Assembly (NCBI RefSeq): GCF_014202575.1
Contig: NZ_JACHHB010000004.1
Span: 167,710-231,709 of the forward strand
Origin: Texcoconibacillus texcoconensis
GTDB lineage: Bacteria > Bacillota > Bacilli > Bacillales > Salisediminibacteriaceae
Direction: 5' to 3'
DNA length: 64,000 nucleotides
Part shown: positions 9,902 through 19,190 of the stretch, piece after piece
Position numbering within the stretch: the first letter of the stretch is position 1
How the letters are laid out: the number at the start of each line of letters is the position of its first letter
Made by a program: the position numbers and the translations under genes
The notes under the pieces: generated by a model
Told to the model about the DNA's origin: nothing
Databases searched by the model: none
Seen by the model: only the letters and a program-made list of their open reading frames with translations

Positions 9902-10545
9902 ATCGAACGCTCCATATCAATCCATTGTTTTGCACGATGATAAAAACCGTATGGTGTTTTGCCAATTCTACGATGATCCATATCTGTAACGATTTCTATT
10001 ACCTTTGCACCATTTCTTAATAGCTGCAATGTCATCACCATCTCAAACCCATATCCATAAGCTGAGCAGGACTGAATGAATGGAATCCACTTCTTCCGAA
10101 TCGCCCGTTGACCTGAGAGTGGTGCCTGACTTTCAAAACCGGTTTGTCGTTTCAAGTATTTTTGTGCTCTTTGACGAACAAGTCCAATTCCTTCTTTGTT
10201 CCGCTTCGGAAAACGAGCAACCGTCATGTCTACAGATGAATCTTTTAACGGCAGCAGCAATTTGTCTGCTTCTGAAACGGTAACGCCCAAGTCTGCATCT
10301 AACATTAAAAATTGCTCACTCTTTACGTATTCCAGCCCTTTAATAACTGCTGCTGCTTTCCCGAGATTTTTCGAACATGCTACGACATCATTCGTAAATT
10401 GACGCGCAATCGATACACTTTGATCAACACTTCCATCGTCAATCACGATGATGTTCTTCACCCATGTTTTATTTTCTAATGATGAGAGTGTTTCTCTTAA
10501 AACATTTTCTTCATTATAAACTGGAATTATGACATCAACTTCCAT
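9877..10545 (-). CDS. Family 2 glycosyltransferase
   Basis: A GT-A fold glycosyltransferase of 222 aa. The N-terminal VDVIIPVYNEENVLRETLSSL, the nucleotide-binding VIDDGSVDQS and the metal-binding LMLDADLGV (DxD type) are clear. No membrane segment is obvious. It overlaps the following phosphotransferase gene and lies 46 bases after the SteA-like gene. The acceptor and donor cannot be told from sequence; its neighbours suggest a lipid-linked envelope sugar. Confidence 0.85.
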   Translation of the reverse strand: MEVDVIIPVYNEENVLRETLSSLENKTWVKNIIVIDDGSVDQSVSIARQFTNDVVACSKNLGKAAAVIKGLEYVKSEQFLMLDADLGVTVSEADKLLLPLKDSSVDMTVARFPKRNKEGIGLVRQRAQKYLKRQTGFESQAPLSGQRAIRKKWIPFIQSCSAYGYGFEMVMTLQLLRNGAKVIEIVTDMDHRRIGKTPYGFYHRAKQWIDMERSIWRYKRGI

Positions 10546-10591
10546 CCTCGTTCATCCTTCATCTTTAAAAATAAGATCAAATGATTAATCG

Positions 10592-11677
10592 TTAATGCTC
10601 ATCAGATAATGCCCGTATTGGTGAATGAGACGAAAAGCGCTCCGAAACCCCTGTCGTCATTTCATGTTTCTTCCATAAATGATAGCCTGATAAGTCAACA
10701 ACACGGTCGCCAGCAAACATTCTCGTTAATACTGTGGAGGCCATTCCTGAGCGCCCCTTTTCTAACATATCAATCATGTTGTTACGACACCCTAACGTAT
10801 AAATGACTTCAGCACCTGAAACAGCAGAAAGCATAATTGCTAGGTCTTCACTAACTCCTAAAAAAGGAACTGCCAAAGCTTGTAATCCAAAACGTTTTAA
10901 ATGTTCTGCTCCTGGACTTCTCCCATCTTTATAACTATGTGCAACGAATTTGGTACGCGGAAATAGTGCAGGGTCAGAGATTGAATCCATATCGCCAACG
11001 ATCATATCTGGAATGATCCCGAATTGCCGCAAACCATCAGCCGCCCCGTCAACAGCAACAATCTGCAGCGATTGAACACGTCGATGAGCTGGCGTCGAAA
11101 AAACTGCTCGTAAATCTTTTAGATAATTTGCGTGACGCGCCACAACTAATACCTTTTTATATTGTAGTTGCTCAAATTGCGGCAGGTCGTGAACCGACTT
11201 ACGAAAGGGGGCGACTTCCTGTTGTGCAAAAGTTAATGTATTATCTGCAAAACAAGAAAACACATCTGTTTTACGTTGCTCAGCATAAGAAAGCGCTTTT
11301 AGATAATTCATCTCATCATAAGCTTTTAACGTTGAAACTTCCTCCCAAGAACCGTCACGCCAAACGGACAAGGCATTATTTTCAATCAAAAGATACTCAC
11401 TATGAACGGATTCCAACCCTTTTGGTCCATATTCTTCAACGATATCGAAAACTGGAATCCCGTGATTGAAAAGGACCTCCAAACCACGATGTGGGAACTC
11501 TCCTGAAAAAGAAGATTTCGAGTTAACGACTGCTCGTACGTTTTTACCGACGAGTTCTTGCGCCGCAAGTCGATCGATATCTCGGTGGGCTATCAACGCA
11601 ATTTGCCCTGTAGGGATCGTTTGGATCAGTCTTTTTGTTTTTTGATCATAAAATCCATACCCTTTAATCGGTGTCAT
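10592..11677 (-). CDS. SteA-like protein with thiamine-pyrophosphokinase-type fold
   Basis: A 361-residue protein resembling the 'putative cytokinetic ring protein SteA' family of Actinobacteria and Firmicutes. The C-terminal half carries the thiamine-pyrophosphokinase-like motif MIVGDMDSISD (GDMDS at 228-232), followed by YKDGRSPGAEHLKRFGL. I see no C-terminal membrane anchor, whereas I recall actinobacterial SteA ending in hydrophobic helices; this copy ends in a polar tail. It leads a cluster with a GT2 and a PNPT-like gene. Its role in Bacillaceae is not established; a link to septum or envelope glycan synthesis is inference. Confidence 0.68.
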   Translation of the reverse strand: MTPIKGYGFYDQKTKRLIQTIPTGQIALIAHRDIDRLAAQELVGKNVRAVVNSKSSFSGEFPHRGLEVLFNHGIPVFDIVEEYGPKGLESVHSEYLLIENNALSVWRDGSWEEVSTLKAYDEMNYLKALSYAEQRKTDVFSCFADNTLTFAQQEVAPFRKSVHDLPQFEQLQYKKVLVVARHANYLKDLRAVFSTPAHRRVQSLQIVAVDGAADGLRQFGIIPDMIVGDMDSISDPALFPRTKFVAHSYKDGRSPGAEHLKRFGLQALAVPFLGVSEDLAIMLSAVSGAEVIYTLGCRNNMIDMLEKGRSGMASTVLTRMFAGDRVVDLSGYHLWKKHEMTTGVSERFSSHSPIRALSDEH

Positions 11678-11771
11678 ACGCTTTCGCCTAACTTTCTTTA
11701 GTATGATTTAACGTTAGTATGAACGAAGATACGTATTTTCACACAAAGAAAATTCTTTTACTACTTGAATG

Positions 11772-12026
11772 AATTTCATAATAGATAATGTAAATCTCAT
11801 ATCCGAACATTGATTGTGATTTCCACTGCAGGCGGGCGCTTTCCCAAGGGCTTGTCTTCAGCTAAATTCAGCTCCACAAACCGTCGCTGAATTGGATCTT
11901 CAGACTGCGCTGATCCTTTGGGAGTCGCCGCCTTTCGTTCCAATCACTCGTTTCAAAAACGAACGTTAACCTTCGTGATAACTGATTACATTCGTGATGT
12001 TTGTTAAAACCCTTCATTATGAAATT
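11772..12026. repeat. Intergenic repeat element with terminal inverted repeats (MITE/REP-like)
   Basis: This fills most of the gap between the SteA-like gene and pflA. An outer 11-bp inverted repeat (AATTTCATAAT / ATTATGAAATT) encloses an inner GC-rich imperfect palindrome at 11816-11947, bounded by GTGATT and AATCAC. The core resembles the 'ttccnctgcaggcgg...gtcgccgcctttc' intergenic repeats common in Bacillaceae. No coding frame is credible here. Confidence 0.6.
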
Positions 12027-12048
12027 GGTTCACTTAAGAAACGAAACA

Positions 12049-12092
12049 AAACCGACCCTCGAAAATGTAATGACATTTTCCGAAGGTCGGTT
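12049..12092 (-). terminator. Intrinsic terminator of pflBA
   Basis: In the minus direction AACCGACC...GAAAATGT pairs with ACATTTTC...GGTCGGTT around a short loop, with a T-rich tail (TTTTGTTTC). It lies 15 bases after the pflA stop. Confidence 0.85.
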
Positions 12093-12107
12093 CTCATTGT
12101 TTGATCC

Positions 12108-12839
12108 TTATTTTACAGCCAAGTTTTCATTGTCCAACATTAACTTTCTTTTCGCTTTCTCCATCGTTTCCTCGTCTGGAGGGGAGACCTCTGTTAACTG
12201 ATAATCGAACCCTAACTGCTCCCATTTATATTCGCCCATCTTATGAAAAGGCAAAACCTCAACGTGCTTAACAACAGAATGCTGTCGAATAAATTGACCA
12301 AGCTTATCGAGGGATTGATCATCATCTGTCCACCCAGGGACGATGACATGTCGGATCCAAACAGGAATGCTTTTATCTTCTAGAAGTTGGATCATCTTTT
12401 TCGTATTTTTATTACTAACCCCTGTAATGGACTGGTGCTTCTCATCATCGATATGCTTTACGTCTAATAATACGAGATCCGTAACTGCTAAAATATCCTC
12501 AATATTCGCTGGCATGATCGTACCTGATGTATCAAGTGCCGTATGAATCCCTTTTTCTTTACACGCTTCAAAAAATGCTTGTACAAAACGCGGCTGTAAT
12601 AACGGCTCTCCACCACTTAATGTAACCCCACCACCAGAAAACTTCATGTAAGGAAGATATGATGAAGCTTCTTCAAGTAATTCATCGACAGTCATTTCTT
12701 TACCATCACCACATTCCCAAGTGTCTGGATTATGGCAGTATACACATCTTAATGGACAACCTTGTAGGAAGGTGACGAACCGGAGTCCCGGTCCGTCGAC
12801 AGTTCCACACGATTCAACAGAATGGATGCGAGCTTTCAT
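12108..12839 (-). CDS. pflA: Pyruvate formate-lyase activating enzyme (radical SAM)
   Basis: This enzyme uses a [4Fe-4S] cluster and S-adenosylmethionine to create the glycyl radical on PflB. The radical-SAM cysteine motif CPLRCVYCHNPDTW lies near residue 29, followed by the FSGGGVTLSGGEPLLQP glycine-rich motif and VLLDVKHID. The length of 243 aa is normal. It lies 5 bases after the pflB stop as the second gene of the pfl operon. Confidence 0.95.
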   Translation of the reverse strand: MKARIHSVESCGTVDGPGLRFVTFLQGCPLRCVYCHNPDTWECGDGKEMTVDELLEEASSYLPYMKFSGGGVTLSGGEPLLQPRFVQAFFEACKEKGIHTALDTSGTIMPANIEDILAVTDLVLLDVKHIDDEKHQSITGVSNKNTKKMIQLLEDKSIPVWIRHVIVPGWTDDDQSLDKLGQFIRQHSVVKHVEVLPFHKMGEYKWEQLGFDYQLTEVSPPDEETMEKAKRKLMLDNENLAVK

Positions 12840-12844
12840 TTATA

Positions 12845-15070
12845 TCACATACTTTCATGGAAAGTTCGGTTAATGACATCTAGTTGCTGTTCACGAGTTA
12901 AACGAATGAAGTTTACCGCGTACCCTGAAACGCGAACAGTTAATTGTGGGTATTTTTCAGGGTGTTCCATTGCATCTTCTAATTTTTCACGATCGAACAC
13001 GTTAATATTTACGTGATGACCTGTTTGCGACATATAGCCATCTAAAATAGATACTAAGTTTTGACAACGAGTTTGTTCATCTTTTCCTAGTGCTTTAGGA
13101 ACGATTGAGAACGTACAAGAGATTCCGTCTTGACTATCTTCGAATGGCAATTTCGCAACTGAGTTTAGAGAAGCAAGCGCCCCTTTTGTATCTCTTCCGT
13201 GCATCGGGTTCGCCCCTGGTGCAAACGGCTCACCTGATTTACGACCATCAGGTGTATTTCCTGTTTTCTTTCCATAAACGACATTAGATGTAATCGTTAA
13301 GATCGATTGTGTCGGTACAGCATCACGGTACGTTTTTCGTTCACGAATCTTATTCATAAACCCTTTTACAAGGTCACGTGCGATTTCGTCAGCACGGGCG
13401 TCATCATTACCGTACTTTGGATAATCTCCTTCGACTTCAAAGTCAGTAGCAACGCCATCTTCATCACGAATGACACGTACTGTTGTATGCTTAATTGCAC
13501 TTAGTGCGTCTGTTACTACAGAAAGTCCGGCGATTCCACAAGCCATCGTTCTCATAACATCACGGTCATGCAATGCCATTTCTAATCGTTCGTAAGAATA
13601 TTTATCGTGCATGTAATGGATCACGTTCAATGCATCAATGTACAATCCTGCAAGCCAGTCCTGAACTTCTTCGAATTTTTCTTTTACTTCATCATAATCA
13701 AGTACATCAGACTTAATCGGTTCAAATGCTGGTCCGACTTGCATTTTTAATTTCTCATCGACGCCACCATTAATTGTGTATAAAAGAGCTTTCGCTAAGT
13801 TAGCACGCGCACCGAAAAACTGCATTTGTTTACCAATTTTCATCGGAGATACACAACAAGCAATACCGTAGTCATCACCATAGTCTTCACGCATTAAGTC
13901 ATCGTTTTCATATTGAATGGAGCTCGTCTCAATTGACATCTTTGCTGTAAACTCTTTGAAGTTTTTAGGTAATTGCTCAGACCATAGAACAGTTAAGTTC
14001 GGCTCCGGTGCAGGACCTAAGTTTGTGAGTGTATGCAAAAATCTAAATGAGTTTTTCGTGACAAGTGGGCTGCCGTCTTCAGCGACACCACCGATTGACT
14101 CTGTCACCCATGTTGGGTCACCGCTGAATAACTCGTTGTATTCAGGTGTGCGTAAGAAGCGCACCATACGAAGCTTCATAACAAAATGGTCGACTAATTC
14201 TTGCACTTCTTTTTCTGTGATCGAACCTTCTGCTAAATCTCTTTCAATGTAAATATCTAAAAACGTTGATACACGGCCAAGACTCATCGCAGCTCCATTT
14301 TGTTCCTTAATCGCCGCAAGATAAGCTAAGTATACGGATTGGAAAGCTTCCTTCGCATTTTTAGCTGGCTGTGAAATATCATGCTCATAAGCTTGTGCTA
14401 ATTGTTTTAATTCTTCAAGTGAACGAAGTTGTTCAGACAATTCTTCACGATCACGAATATTTTCTTCGTTCATCGGACGACTCTCTAACTCTTGCTTCTC
14501 TTGTTTCTTCACCTCAATAAGATGATCGACACCGTAAAGAGCTGGACGACGGTAGTCGCCGATGATACGTCCACGTCCATAAGCATCCGGTAAACCAGTA
14601 ACAATACCTGCTTTTCTCGCTTTCATAATCTCTGGTGTATAACCATCAAAGACACCTTGGTTATGTGTTTTTCTGTATTCTGTAAACGTTTTCTCCGTTT
14701 CGGGATCGATTTCGTATCCAAATGACTCAAGAGCTGTTTTCATCATACGAATACCACCGAAAGGTTGTAACGAACGTTTTAAAGGCGCATCTGTTTGTAG
14801 ACCGACAATTTGTTCGAGTTGACGATCAATATAGCCCGCTTCATGAGATGTAATTGTTGATACGTTTTTCGTATCAGCATCTAAAATGCCTTGCTCGCGC
14901 TCTTGTTTCATTAAATCAAGAACGTGATTCCACAACTTTTCAGTTTTATCAGTTGTTCCTTCTAGAAAAGTATCATTACCTGTATAGAGTTGATAGTTTC
15001 TCAAAATAAAATCGCGCACATCGATTTGTTCGTTCCAATTCCCTGTTTCAAAACTTCTCCATGCTTCCAT
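12845..15070 (-). CDS. pflB: Formate C-acetyltransferase (pyruvate formate-lyase)
   Basis: A glycyl-radical enzyme that splits pyruvate with CoA into acetyl-CoA and formate during fermentation. The active-site Cys pair is in [11 protein letters not shown], and the C-terminal glycyl-radical loop reads [14 protein letters not shown]. The start was set at [12 protein letters not shown], the family's normal N-terminus, behind AAGGA; an ATG 33 bases upstream (METLQREG) is also possible. With 741 aa it is full length. It forms an operon with pflA and has an FNR-type box upstream, consistent with anaerobic control. Confidence 0.95.
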   Translation of the reverse strand: MEAWRSFETGNWNEQIDVRDFILRNYQLYTGNDTFLEGTTDKTEKLWNHVLDLMKQEREQGILDADTKNVSTITSHEAGYIDRQLEQIVGLQTDAPLKRSLQPFGGIRMMKTALESFGYEIDPETEKTFTEYRKTHNQGVFDGYTPEIMKARKAGIVTGLPDAYGRGRIIGDYRRPALYGVDHLIEVKKQEKQELESRPMNEENIRDREELSEQLRSLEELKQLAQAYEHDISQPAKNAKEAFQSVYLAYLAAIKEQNGAAMSLGRVSTFLDIYIERDLAEGSITEKEVQELVDHFVMKLRMVRFLRTPEYNELFSGDPTWVTESIGGVAEDGSPLVTKNSFRFLHTLTNLGPAPEPNLTVLWSEQLPKNFKEFTAKMSIETSSIQYENDDLMREDYGDDYGIACCVSPMKIGKQMQFFGARANLAKALLYTINGGVDEKLKMQVGPAFEPIKSDVLDYDEVKEKFEEVQDWLAGLYIDALNVIHYMHDKYSYERLEMALHDRDVMRTMACGIAGLSVVTDALSAIKHTTVRVIRDEDGVATDFEVEGDYPKYGNDDARADEIARDLVKGFMNKIRERKTYRDAVPTQSILTITSNVVYGKKTGNTPDGRKSGEPFAPGANPMHGRDTKGALASLNSVAKLPFEDSQDGISCTFSIVPKALGKDEQTRCQNLVSILDGYMSQTGHHVNINVFDREKLEDAMEHPEKYPQLTVRVSGYAVNFIRLTREQQLDVINRTFHESM

Positions 15071-15141
15071 TTGGTTGATTCCTTCACGTTGTAACGTTTC
15101 CATTTTGTCACACCCTTTTCCATCGTTTTTTTGGCAAATAA

Positions 15142-15157
15142 TGTGATTCACTTCACA
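15142..15157. promoter_or_regulatory. FNR/CRP-type box upstream of pflB
   Basis: TGTGATTCACTTCACA is a perfect TGTGA-N6-TCACA dyad, the FNR site of Bacillus. Its centre is about 80 bases upstream of the chosen pflB start. A separate TATAAT on the minus strand (15219-15224) would start transcription upstream of the box, so the site could either activate a downstream start near 15108 or repress read-through. Confidence 0.7.
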
Positions 15158-15489
15158 TTCAAAACAAAAAACAAATAGCTGATGCAAATGATTCTGTACT
15201 ATTGATTTGTCTGACCCCATTATAATATAGTTAATCAGATGTTTGTGTGACAATATCGTGAATTGTATATGAAAGTTGATTTAGCAAGGTATATCTTTAT
15301 TAGATGAATTATAAAACCATACCATTTACCAAAACTGTTTTACAACAAACGTCAAACTGTTATATATTTGATTGGTATTTTACAAAAGTGATTTGGCGTT
15401 ACCGATTTTGGTTATATTTCATTTCCTTTGTGGATACGGATTTTAGGAGGTTTGAGTGTTTCTTAGATTATTGGTTAGGTGCACGTGAA

Positions 15490-15750
15490 AAGGGGCTGTC
15501 CCAAAAGTCGGAAAAATAACCGACTGTTGAGGACGCCTCTCTTCTATTTTATGGGTGACAAATATAATCCCGCTCGAATCCGTTACACCTTGAATTTGGT
15601 TTAGTAGCCATCGCCCACAACTTCCTGAAACAGGTGCAGCTGTACCTCCTGTTTCGGAGGTCCATAACAAAAAAGAGAACCAACCGTGAATTTTACCTAT
15701 CACGGTTGGTTCTCTTTTTTGTTTAGAAGAGGATTTTGAGACAGCCCCTT
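15490..15750. mobile_element. 261-bp MITE-like element with IS-type ends and a 21-bp internal hairpin
   Basis: The ends are AAGGGGCTGTCCCAAAA and, inverted, AAGGGGCTGTCTCAAAA, with 16 of 17 bases matching. Ends of this kind occur on insertion sequences of Bacilli, and I associate them with the IS1182 type from memory. No transposase gene is inside. A perfect 21-bp stem (15669-15689 with 15700-15720) flanked by A-run and T-run looks like a bidirectional terminator. It lies between pflB and spo0A. No target duplication was seen. Confidence 0.72.
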
Positions 15751-15851
15751 CTATCATAAGTCTTATTTACATGGGTGCGATAACTATGTTTATCGCAAAA
15801 TTTTACTTAACTTACGTCTGATTATCCCCCAAATCAGCGTGATTTCATCAA

Positions 15852-16655
15852 TTACGACACTTTATGTTCAATGCGTAATTTATCAGCCACCATCGCGATG
15901 AATTCACTGTTCGTTGGTTTTGCTTTTGATACACTCACTGTGTAACCGAACATTTTTGAAATCGAGTCGATATTACCACGGCTCCACGCGACTTCGATCG
16001 CATGACGAATCGCACGTTCTACGCGGCTTGCAGTTGTATTATATTTCTTTGCGATGTCTGGATACAACACTTTCGTGATTGATCCTAAAAGTTCAATGTC
16101 ATTATAAACCATTGTGATCGCTTCTCTTAAATACATATACCCTTTAATATGAGCAGGAACCCCAATCTCATGAATAATGCTTGTTATGCTTGCATCCAAG
16201 TTCATAGGTTCTTCTTCTTTCTTCGGTTCAGAGGATGATACAGCCGCTTGTGACCGATTTTCTAAAAATGACACGCCACCTTGACCCCCAACATCACGAA
16301 CTTTATTTATAAGCGTCTCCATATCAAATGGCTTCAATATATAATATGAAGCACCTAAGTCAACAGCTTTCTTCGTAACATCTTCTTGTCCGAACGCCGT
16401 AAGCATAATGATGTTTGGTCTTTTTGTTAACTGTCGTTCATTCAACTTTTCCAAAACGGCTAGACCATCTAAATGTGGCATAATAATGTCTAAAATAAGG
16501 ACATCTGGTTCTTCTTTTTCAACAATATCGAGGCAATCTTGCCCGTTAAAAACTTTACCTGTTACTTCCATATCTTCTTGAGCTGATAAGTAATCATCTA
16601 ATAGTGTAACAAGTTCACGATTATCATCAGCTATACATACGTTGATCTTTTCCAA
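15852..16655 (-). CDS. spo0A: Sporulation response regulator Spo0A
   Basis: The master regulator of sporulation entry. The receiver domain (about 1-125) has the acidic pair ADDN and phospho-acceptor Asp56 in [14 protein letters not shown] linker rich in Ser and Glu leads to the Spo0A DNA-binding domain with the conserved helix [18 protein letters not shown]. It starts with TTG behind GAGGAGGAAACAACC. The length of 267 aa is typical. 0A boxes and a sigma-H-like promoter lie upstream. In B. subtilis it directly follows spoIVB; here pckA and a broken transporter gene intervene. Confidence 0.97.
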   Translation of the reverse strand: MEKINVCIADDNRELVTLLDDYLSAQEDMEVTGKVFNGQDCLDIVEKEEPDVLILDIIMPHLDGLAVLEKLNERQLTKRPNIIMLTAFGQEDVTKKAVDLGASYYILKPFDMETLINKVRDVGGQGGVSFLENRSQAAVSSSEPKKEEEPMNLDASITSIIHEIGVPAHIKGYMYLREAITMVYNDIELLGSITKVLYPDIAKKYNTTASRVERAIRHAIEVAWSRGNIDSISKMFGYTVSVSKAKPTNSEFIAMVADKLRIEHKVS

Positions 16656-16694
16656 GGTTGTTTCCTCCTCACAGCAATTTTGTTCTATCCAACG

Positions 16695-16722
16695 CTTTCG
16701 ACAGACTTACATTAATTCCTTT
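16695..16722 (-). promoter_or_regulatory. Candidate sigma-H promoter of spo0A with overlapping 0A box
   Basis: On the minus strand AAAGGAATT (16714-16722) fits the sigma-H -35 consensus RNAGGAWWW. It is followed 11 bases later by GTCGAAAG, a partial -10 match. The 0A box TGTCGAA (plus-strand TTCGACA, 16697-16703) overlaps that -10, a layout suited to Spo0A feedback. It lies 40-67 bases upstream of the start codon. Confidence 0.5.
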
Positions 16723-16828
16723 TTATTTATTGATTTTTTCTAAAAAAACTCATTTTTTCTCTCGTTTTTTTTCGTTTTCTCTCGATTTCGACGCCTTTCG
16801 ATGATCATCACTCATCGAATGATACCTT

Positions 16829-16835
16829 TGTCGAA
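16829..16835 (+). promoter_or_regulatory. 0A box upstream of spo0A
   Basis: TGTCGAA, a consensus Spo0A-binding heptamer, lies about 175 bases upstream of the spo0A start and in opposite orientation to the box at 16697-16703. Two boxes in the spo0A leader parallel the multi-box control region of B. subtilis spo0A. The rest of 16656-16999 shows no credible gene; the reading frame of MSLVWHDQW across it looks spurious. Confidence 0.55.
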
Positions 16836-16999
16836 AAATCTTTATGCTGATTTTATTGTAACATTTTGCCTGTTTCGCGAAAAGAGAAGTGCTCCATTTA
16901 AAAAAAGCGAAGGTAAGTTTGTTCATTCTCCCCTCGCTTTTAAAACTGCTAGAAAATGACAATGGGATTAAAAAATGATGAAGGGTTCGCCTCCATTGA

Positions 17000-17341
17000 T
17001 CATGCCATACTAATGACAACAGGCACTAATACTACAACAATGATCATGAGTGAAAAAAGTAACCTTGCTTCGCTCCCTCGGGCCAATTTTACAATTAACT
17101 GAGCAGCCATCGATGCTAGTCCGGTTCGAAAAATTCCTGCACCAACAACAAATAGCCCTGCGATCATAACAACAACAGAATTGGAAAAACCACTTAATGC
17201 CTCTTCGGTCGTAATAATACCCGTTAGTAACAGAGCAAGCATAGATAGTAACGCGACAAAGTCTGAGCGTATCTTATTTGAAATAAACAACACGGTCGTT
17301 ATCAATAAAATAATAAATGTTATTATTAAGTCGTTACTCAT
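17000..17341 (-). pseudogene. Remnant of an SLC13-family (DASS-type) permease gene, N-terminal fragment
   Basis: The 113 residues begin like a full transporter of this family (two hydrophobic segments, then ...LLTGIITTEEALSGFSNSVVVMIAGLFVVGAGIFRTGL...). They stop after VLVPVVISMA, whereas family members run to about 400-600 aa. The segment between LMIIVV and VLVPVVISMA also appears to lack the conserved ~20-residue 'AFMNNTGTVA' region, suggesting an internal deletion as well as truncation. A good ribosome site (GTGAAGGAAA) remains. It lies 49 bases after pckA. It could be an expressed short peptide, but decay is the simpler reading. Confidence 0.75.
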
Positions 17342-17390
17342 TTTCCTTCACCCATTTTAATGATTTGAGGCGAACGTTATCAATTGTTTG

Positions 17391-18968
17391 CTAATGTGTT
17401 TGTTTTGTTTGAAGGAGATCATCAATGTTAGGATCAAACATTTTCAGTTTTTCAAAATTTTCATCGAATTTTTCCACTAACTCCTTGGCCTGTTTGTCGT
17501 AAGCATCTTTATTCGCCCACGTATTACGTGGTACTAAAACCTCTCTAGGCACACCAGGACAAAATTCTGGGATAAGCAACCCGAAATTAGGATCTGGATT
17601 TACATTAAAATTATCTAATTCACCCGTTATCGCTGCTGTTAACATCGCACGAGTGTAACTTAAGTTCATTCGCTTTCCTTCTCCGAATGGTCCACCAGTC
17701 CAACCTGTATTGACCAAATAAACCTTTGTGCGGTATTGACCCACTTTCTCACCAAGTAATTTAGCATATACACTCGGGTACAGTGGCAGGAAAGGTGCTC
17801 CATAGCACGTTGAAAAAGTTGCCTCTGGTTCTTTCACACCTCTTTCTGTCCCAGCTAATTTACTTGTATAACCTGATAGAAAATGGTACATCGCCTGCTC
17901 TTTTGTCAACTTCGATATTGGTGGTAATACGCCAAAAGCGTCCGCCGTCAAAAAGATGATGATATTTGGATGCCCTCCTAAGCCATCGGTTAGCGAACCT
18001 TCAATATGTTCTATCGGATAAGCAGTGCGAGTATTTTCTGTTAATGTGTTATCATCATAGTCAGGTTCTCTCGTATCTCCATCAGTGACAACGTTTTCTA
18101 CAATGGCACCAAATCGAATACTATCATAAATTTGCGGCTCATTTTCTACGTTTAGGTTGATACACTTGGCGTAACAGCCACCCTCCATATTAAAAATCCC
18201 CGATTCACTCCAGCCGTGCTCGTCATCGCCAATTAAATAACGAGTTGGGTCTGCTGATAACGTCGTTTTTCCAGTGCCAGAAAGCCCAAAGAACATCGCC
18301 ACATCTCCCTGGTCTCCCATATTAGCTGAACAGTGCATCGGTAGAACACCATGCTCAGGGAGAATCGTATTCATCACACTAAAAATTGACTTCTTCATCT
18401 CACCTGCATATTCCGTCCCACCTATTAAAATAATTCCTTTTTCATAGTTTACAATGATAAATGTCTCTGTTTTTGTTCCGTGTAGTGAAGGATCTGCTTT
18501 AAAATTCGGAGCATAAACGACTGTGAACTTCGCTCGATGATTATTTACATCTTCTTTCCGTGGACGTATAAACAACCTTTGTGCAAATAAACTATGCCAT
18601 GCATATTCGTTTATAACCCTAATAGGTAAACGATATAGTTCTTCTGATCCTACATAACCATCAAATACAAACAATTCCTTATCATTTAAATAACGTAGAA
18701 CATCTTGATAAAGAACGTCAAATTTTTCTTGATCAAATGGTTGATTCACATTTCCCCAAGCTATTTTGTCTGAAATCGAAGGCTCGTCTACAATAAACTT
18801 ATCTTTCGGTGATCTGCCTGTATACTTCCCTGTAACCACTCTTAATGCACCAGTATTCGTTAATTGTCCTTCATCTCGTTTAATAGCTATTTCTACAAGT
18901 TTCGGTACAGATAAATTTCGGTGAACACCTATGTTACATAACAATTGTTCAAGCGTTACATTTTCCAT
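17391..18968 (-). CDS. pckA: Phosphoenolpyruvate carboxykinase (ATP)
   Basis: Converts oxaloacetate and ATP to phosphoenolpyruvate, the entry step of gluconeogenesis. The kinase P-loop [16 protein letters not shown], the IGDDEHGWS metal-binding segment, [14 protein letters not shown] near the N-terminus and [15 protein letters not shown] are all visible. The start is [10 protein letters not shown] behind AAGAGGGTG; the result is about 525 aa, typical of the family. It sits between spoIVB and spo0A, which are neighbours in B. subtilis, so it has probably moved into this locus. Confidence 0.96.
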   Translation of the reverse strand: MENVTLEQLLCNIGVHRNLSVPKLVEIAIKRDEGQLTNTGALRVVTGKYTGRSPKDKFIVDEPSISDKIAWGNVNQPFDQEKFDVLYQDVLRYLNDKELFVFDGYVGSEELYRLPIRVINEYAWHSLFAQRLFIRPRKEDVNNHRAKFTVVYAPNFKADPSLHGTKTETFIIVNYEKGIILIGGTEYAGEMKKSIFSVMNTILPEHGVLPMHCSANMGDQGDVAMFFGLSGTGKTTLSADPTRYLIGDDEHGWSESGIFNMEGGCYAKCINLNVENEPQIYDSIRFGAIVENVVTDGDTREPDYDDNTLTENTRTAYPIEHIEGSLTDGLGGHPNIIIFLTADAFGVLPPISKLTKEQAMYHFLSGYTSKLAGTERGVKEPEATFSTCYGAPFLPLYPSVYAKLLGEKVGQYRTKVYLVNTGWTGGPFGEGKRMNLSYTRAMLTAAITGELDNFNVNPDPNFGLLIPEFCPGVPREVLVPRNTWANKDAYDKQAKELVEKFDENFEKLKMFDPNIDDLLQTKQTH

Positions 18969-19160
18969 GAAATTCACCCTCTTTATAAATAATTGATGAA
19001 CCTTTTCTATAAACCTCTTTCCCAATTCATCATGCATATATGCCTTATGTAATTAAGGTTGCGAAATCTTTCACAAAACATTCATCAATTATTCTTTTTT
19101 TTCTGAATTTTGAACACACGCAACCATTTTTGTAAAAATTGTGACCGAACGTTAAAAAAT

Positions 19161-19190
19161 GAAGACGAGTTCAATAATTAACTCGCCTTC
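19161..19190 (-). terminator. Terminator overlapping the end of spoIVB
   Basis: GAAGGCGAGTT pairs with AACTCGTCTTC on the minus strand, followed by ATTTTTTAACG. The spoIVB stop codon lies in the loop. The rest of the gap to pckA (18969-19160) should hold the pckA promoter; I did not pick one with confidence. Confidence 0.75.

Noticed and set aside
15443..15757. Reading frame of about 104 codons over the MITE
   Set aside because: It spans the terminal repeats and the 21-bp hairpin, so it is a by-product of the repeat and not a gene.
16750..17019. Reading frame of about 89 codons between spo0A and the SLC13 fragment
   Set aside because: Low-complexity Lys/Arg/Ser composition, no ribosome site, and overlap with the spo0A control region.
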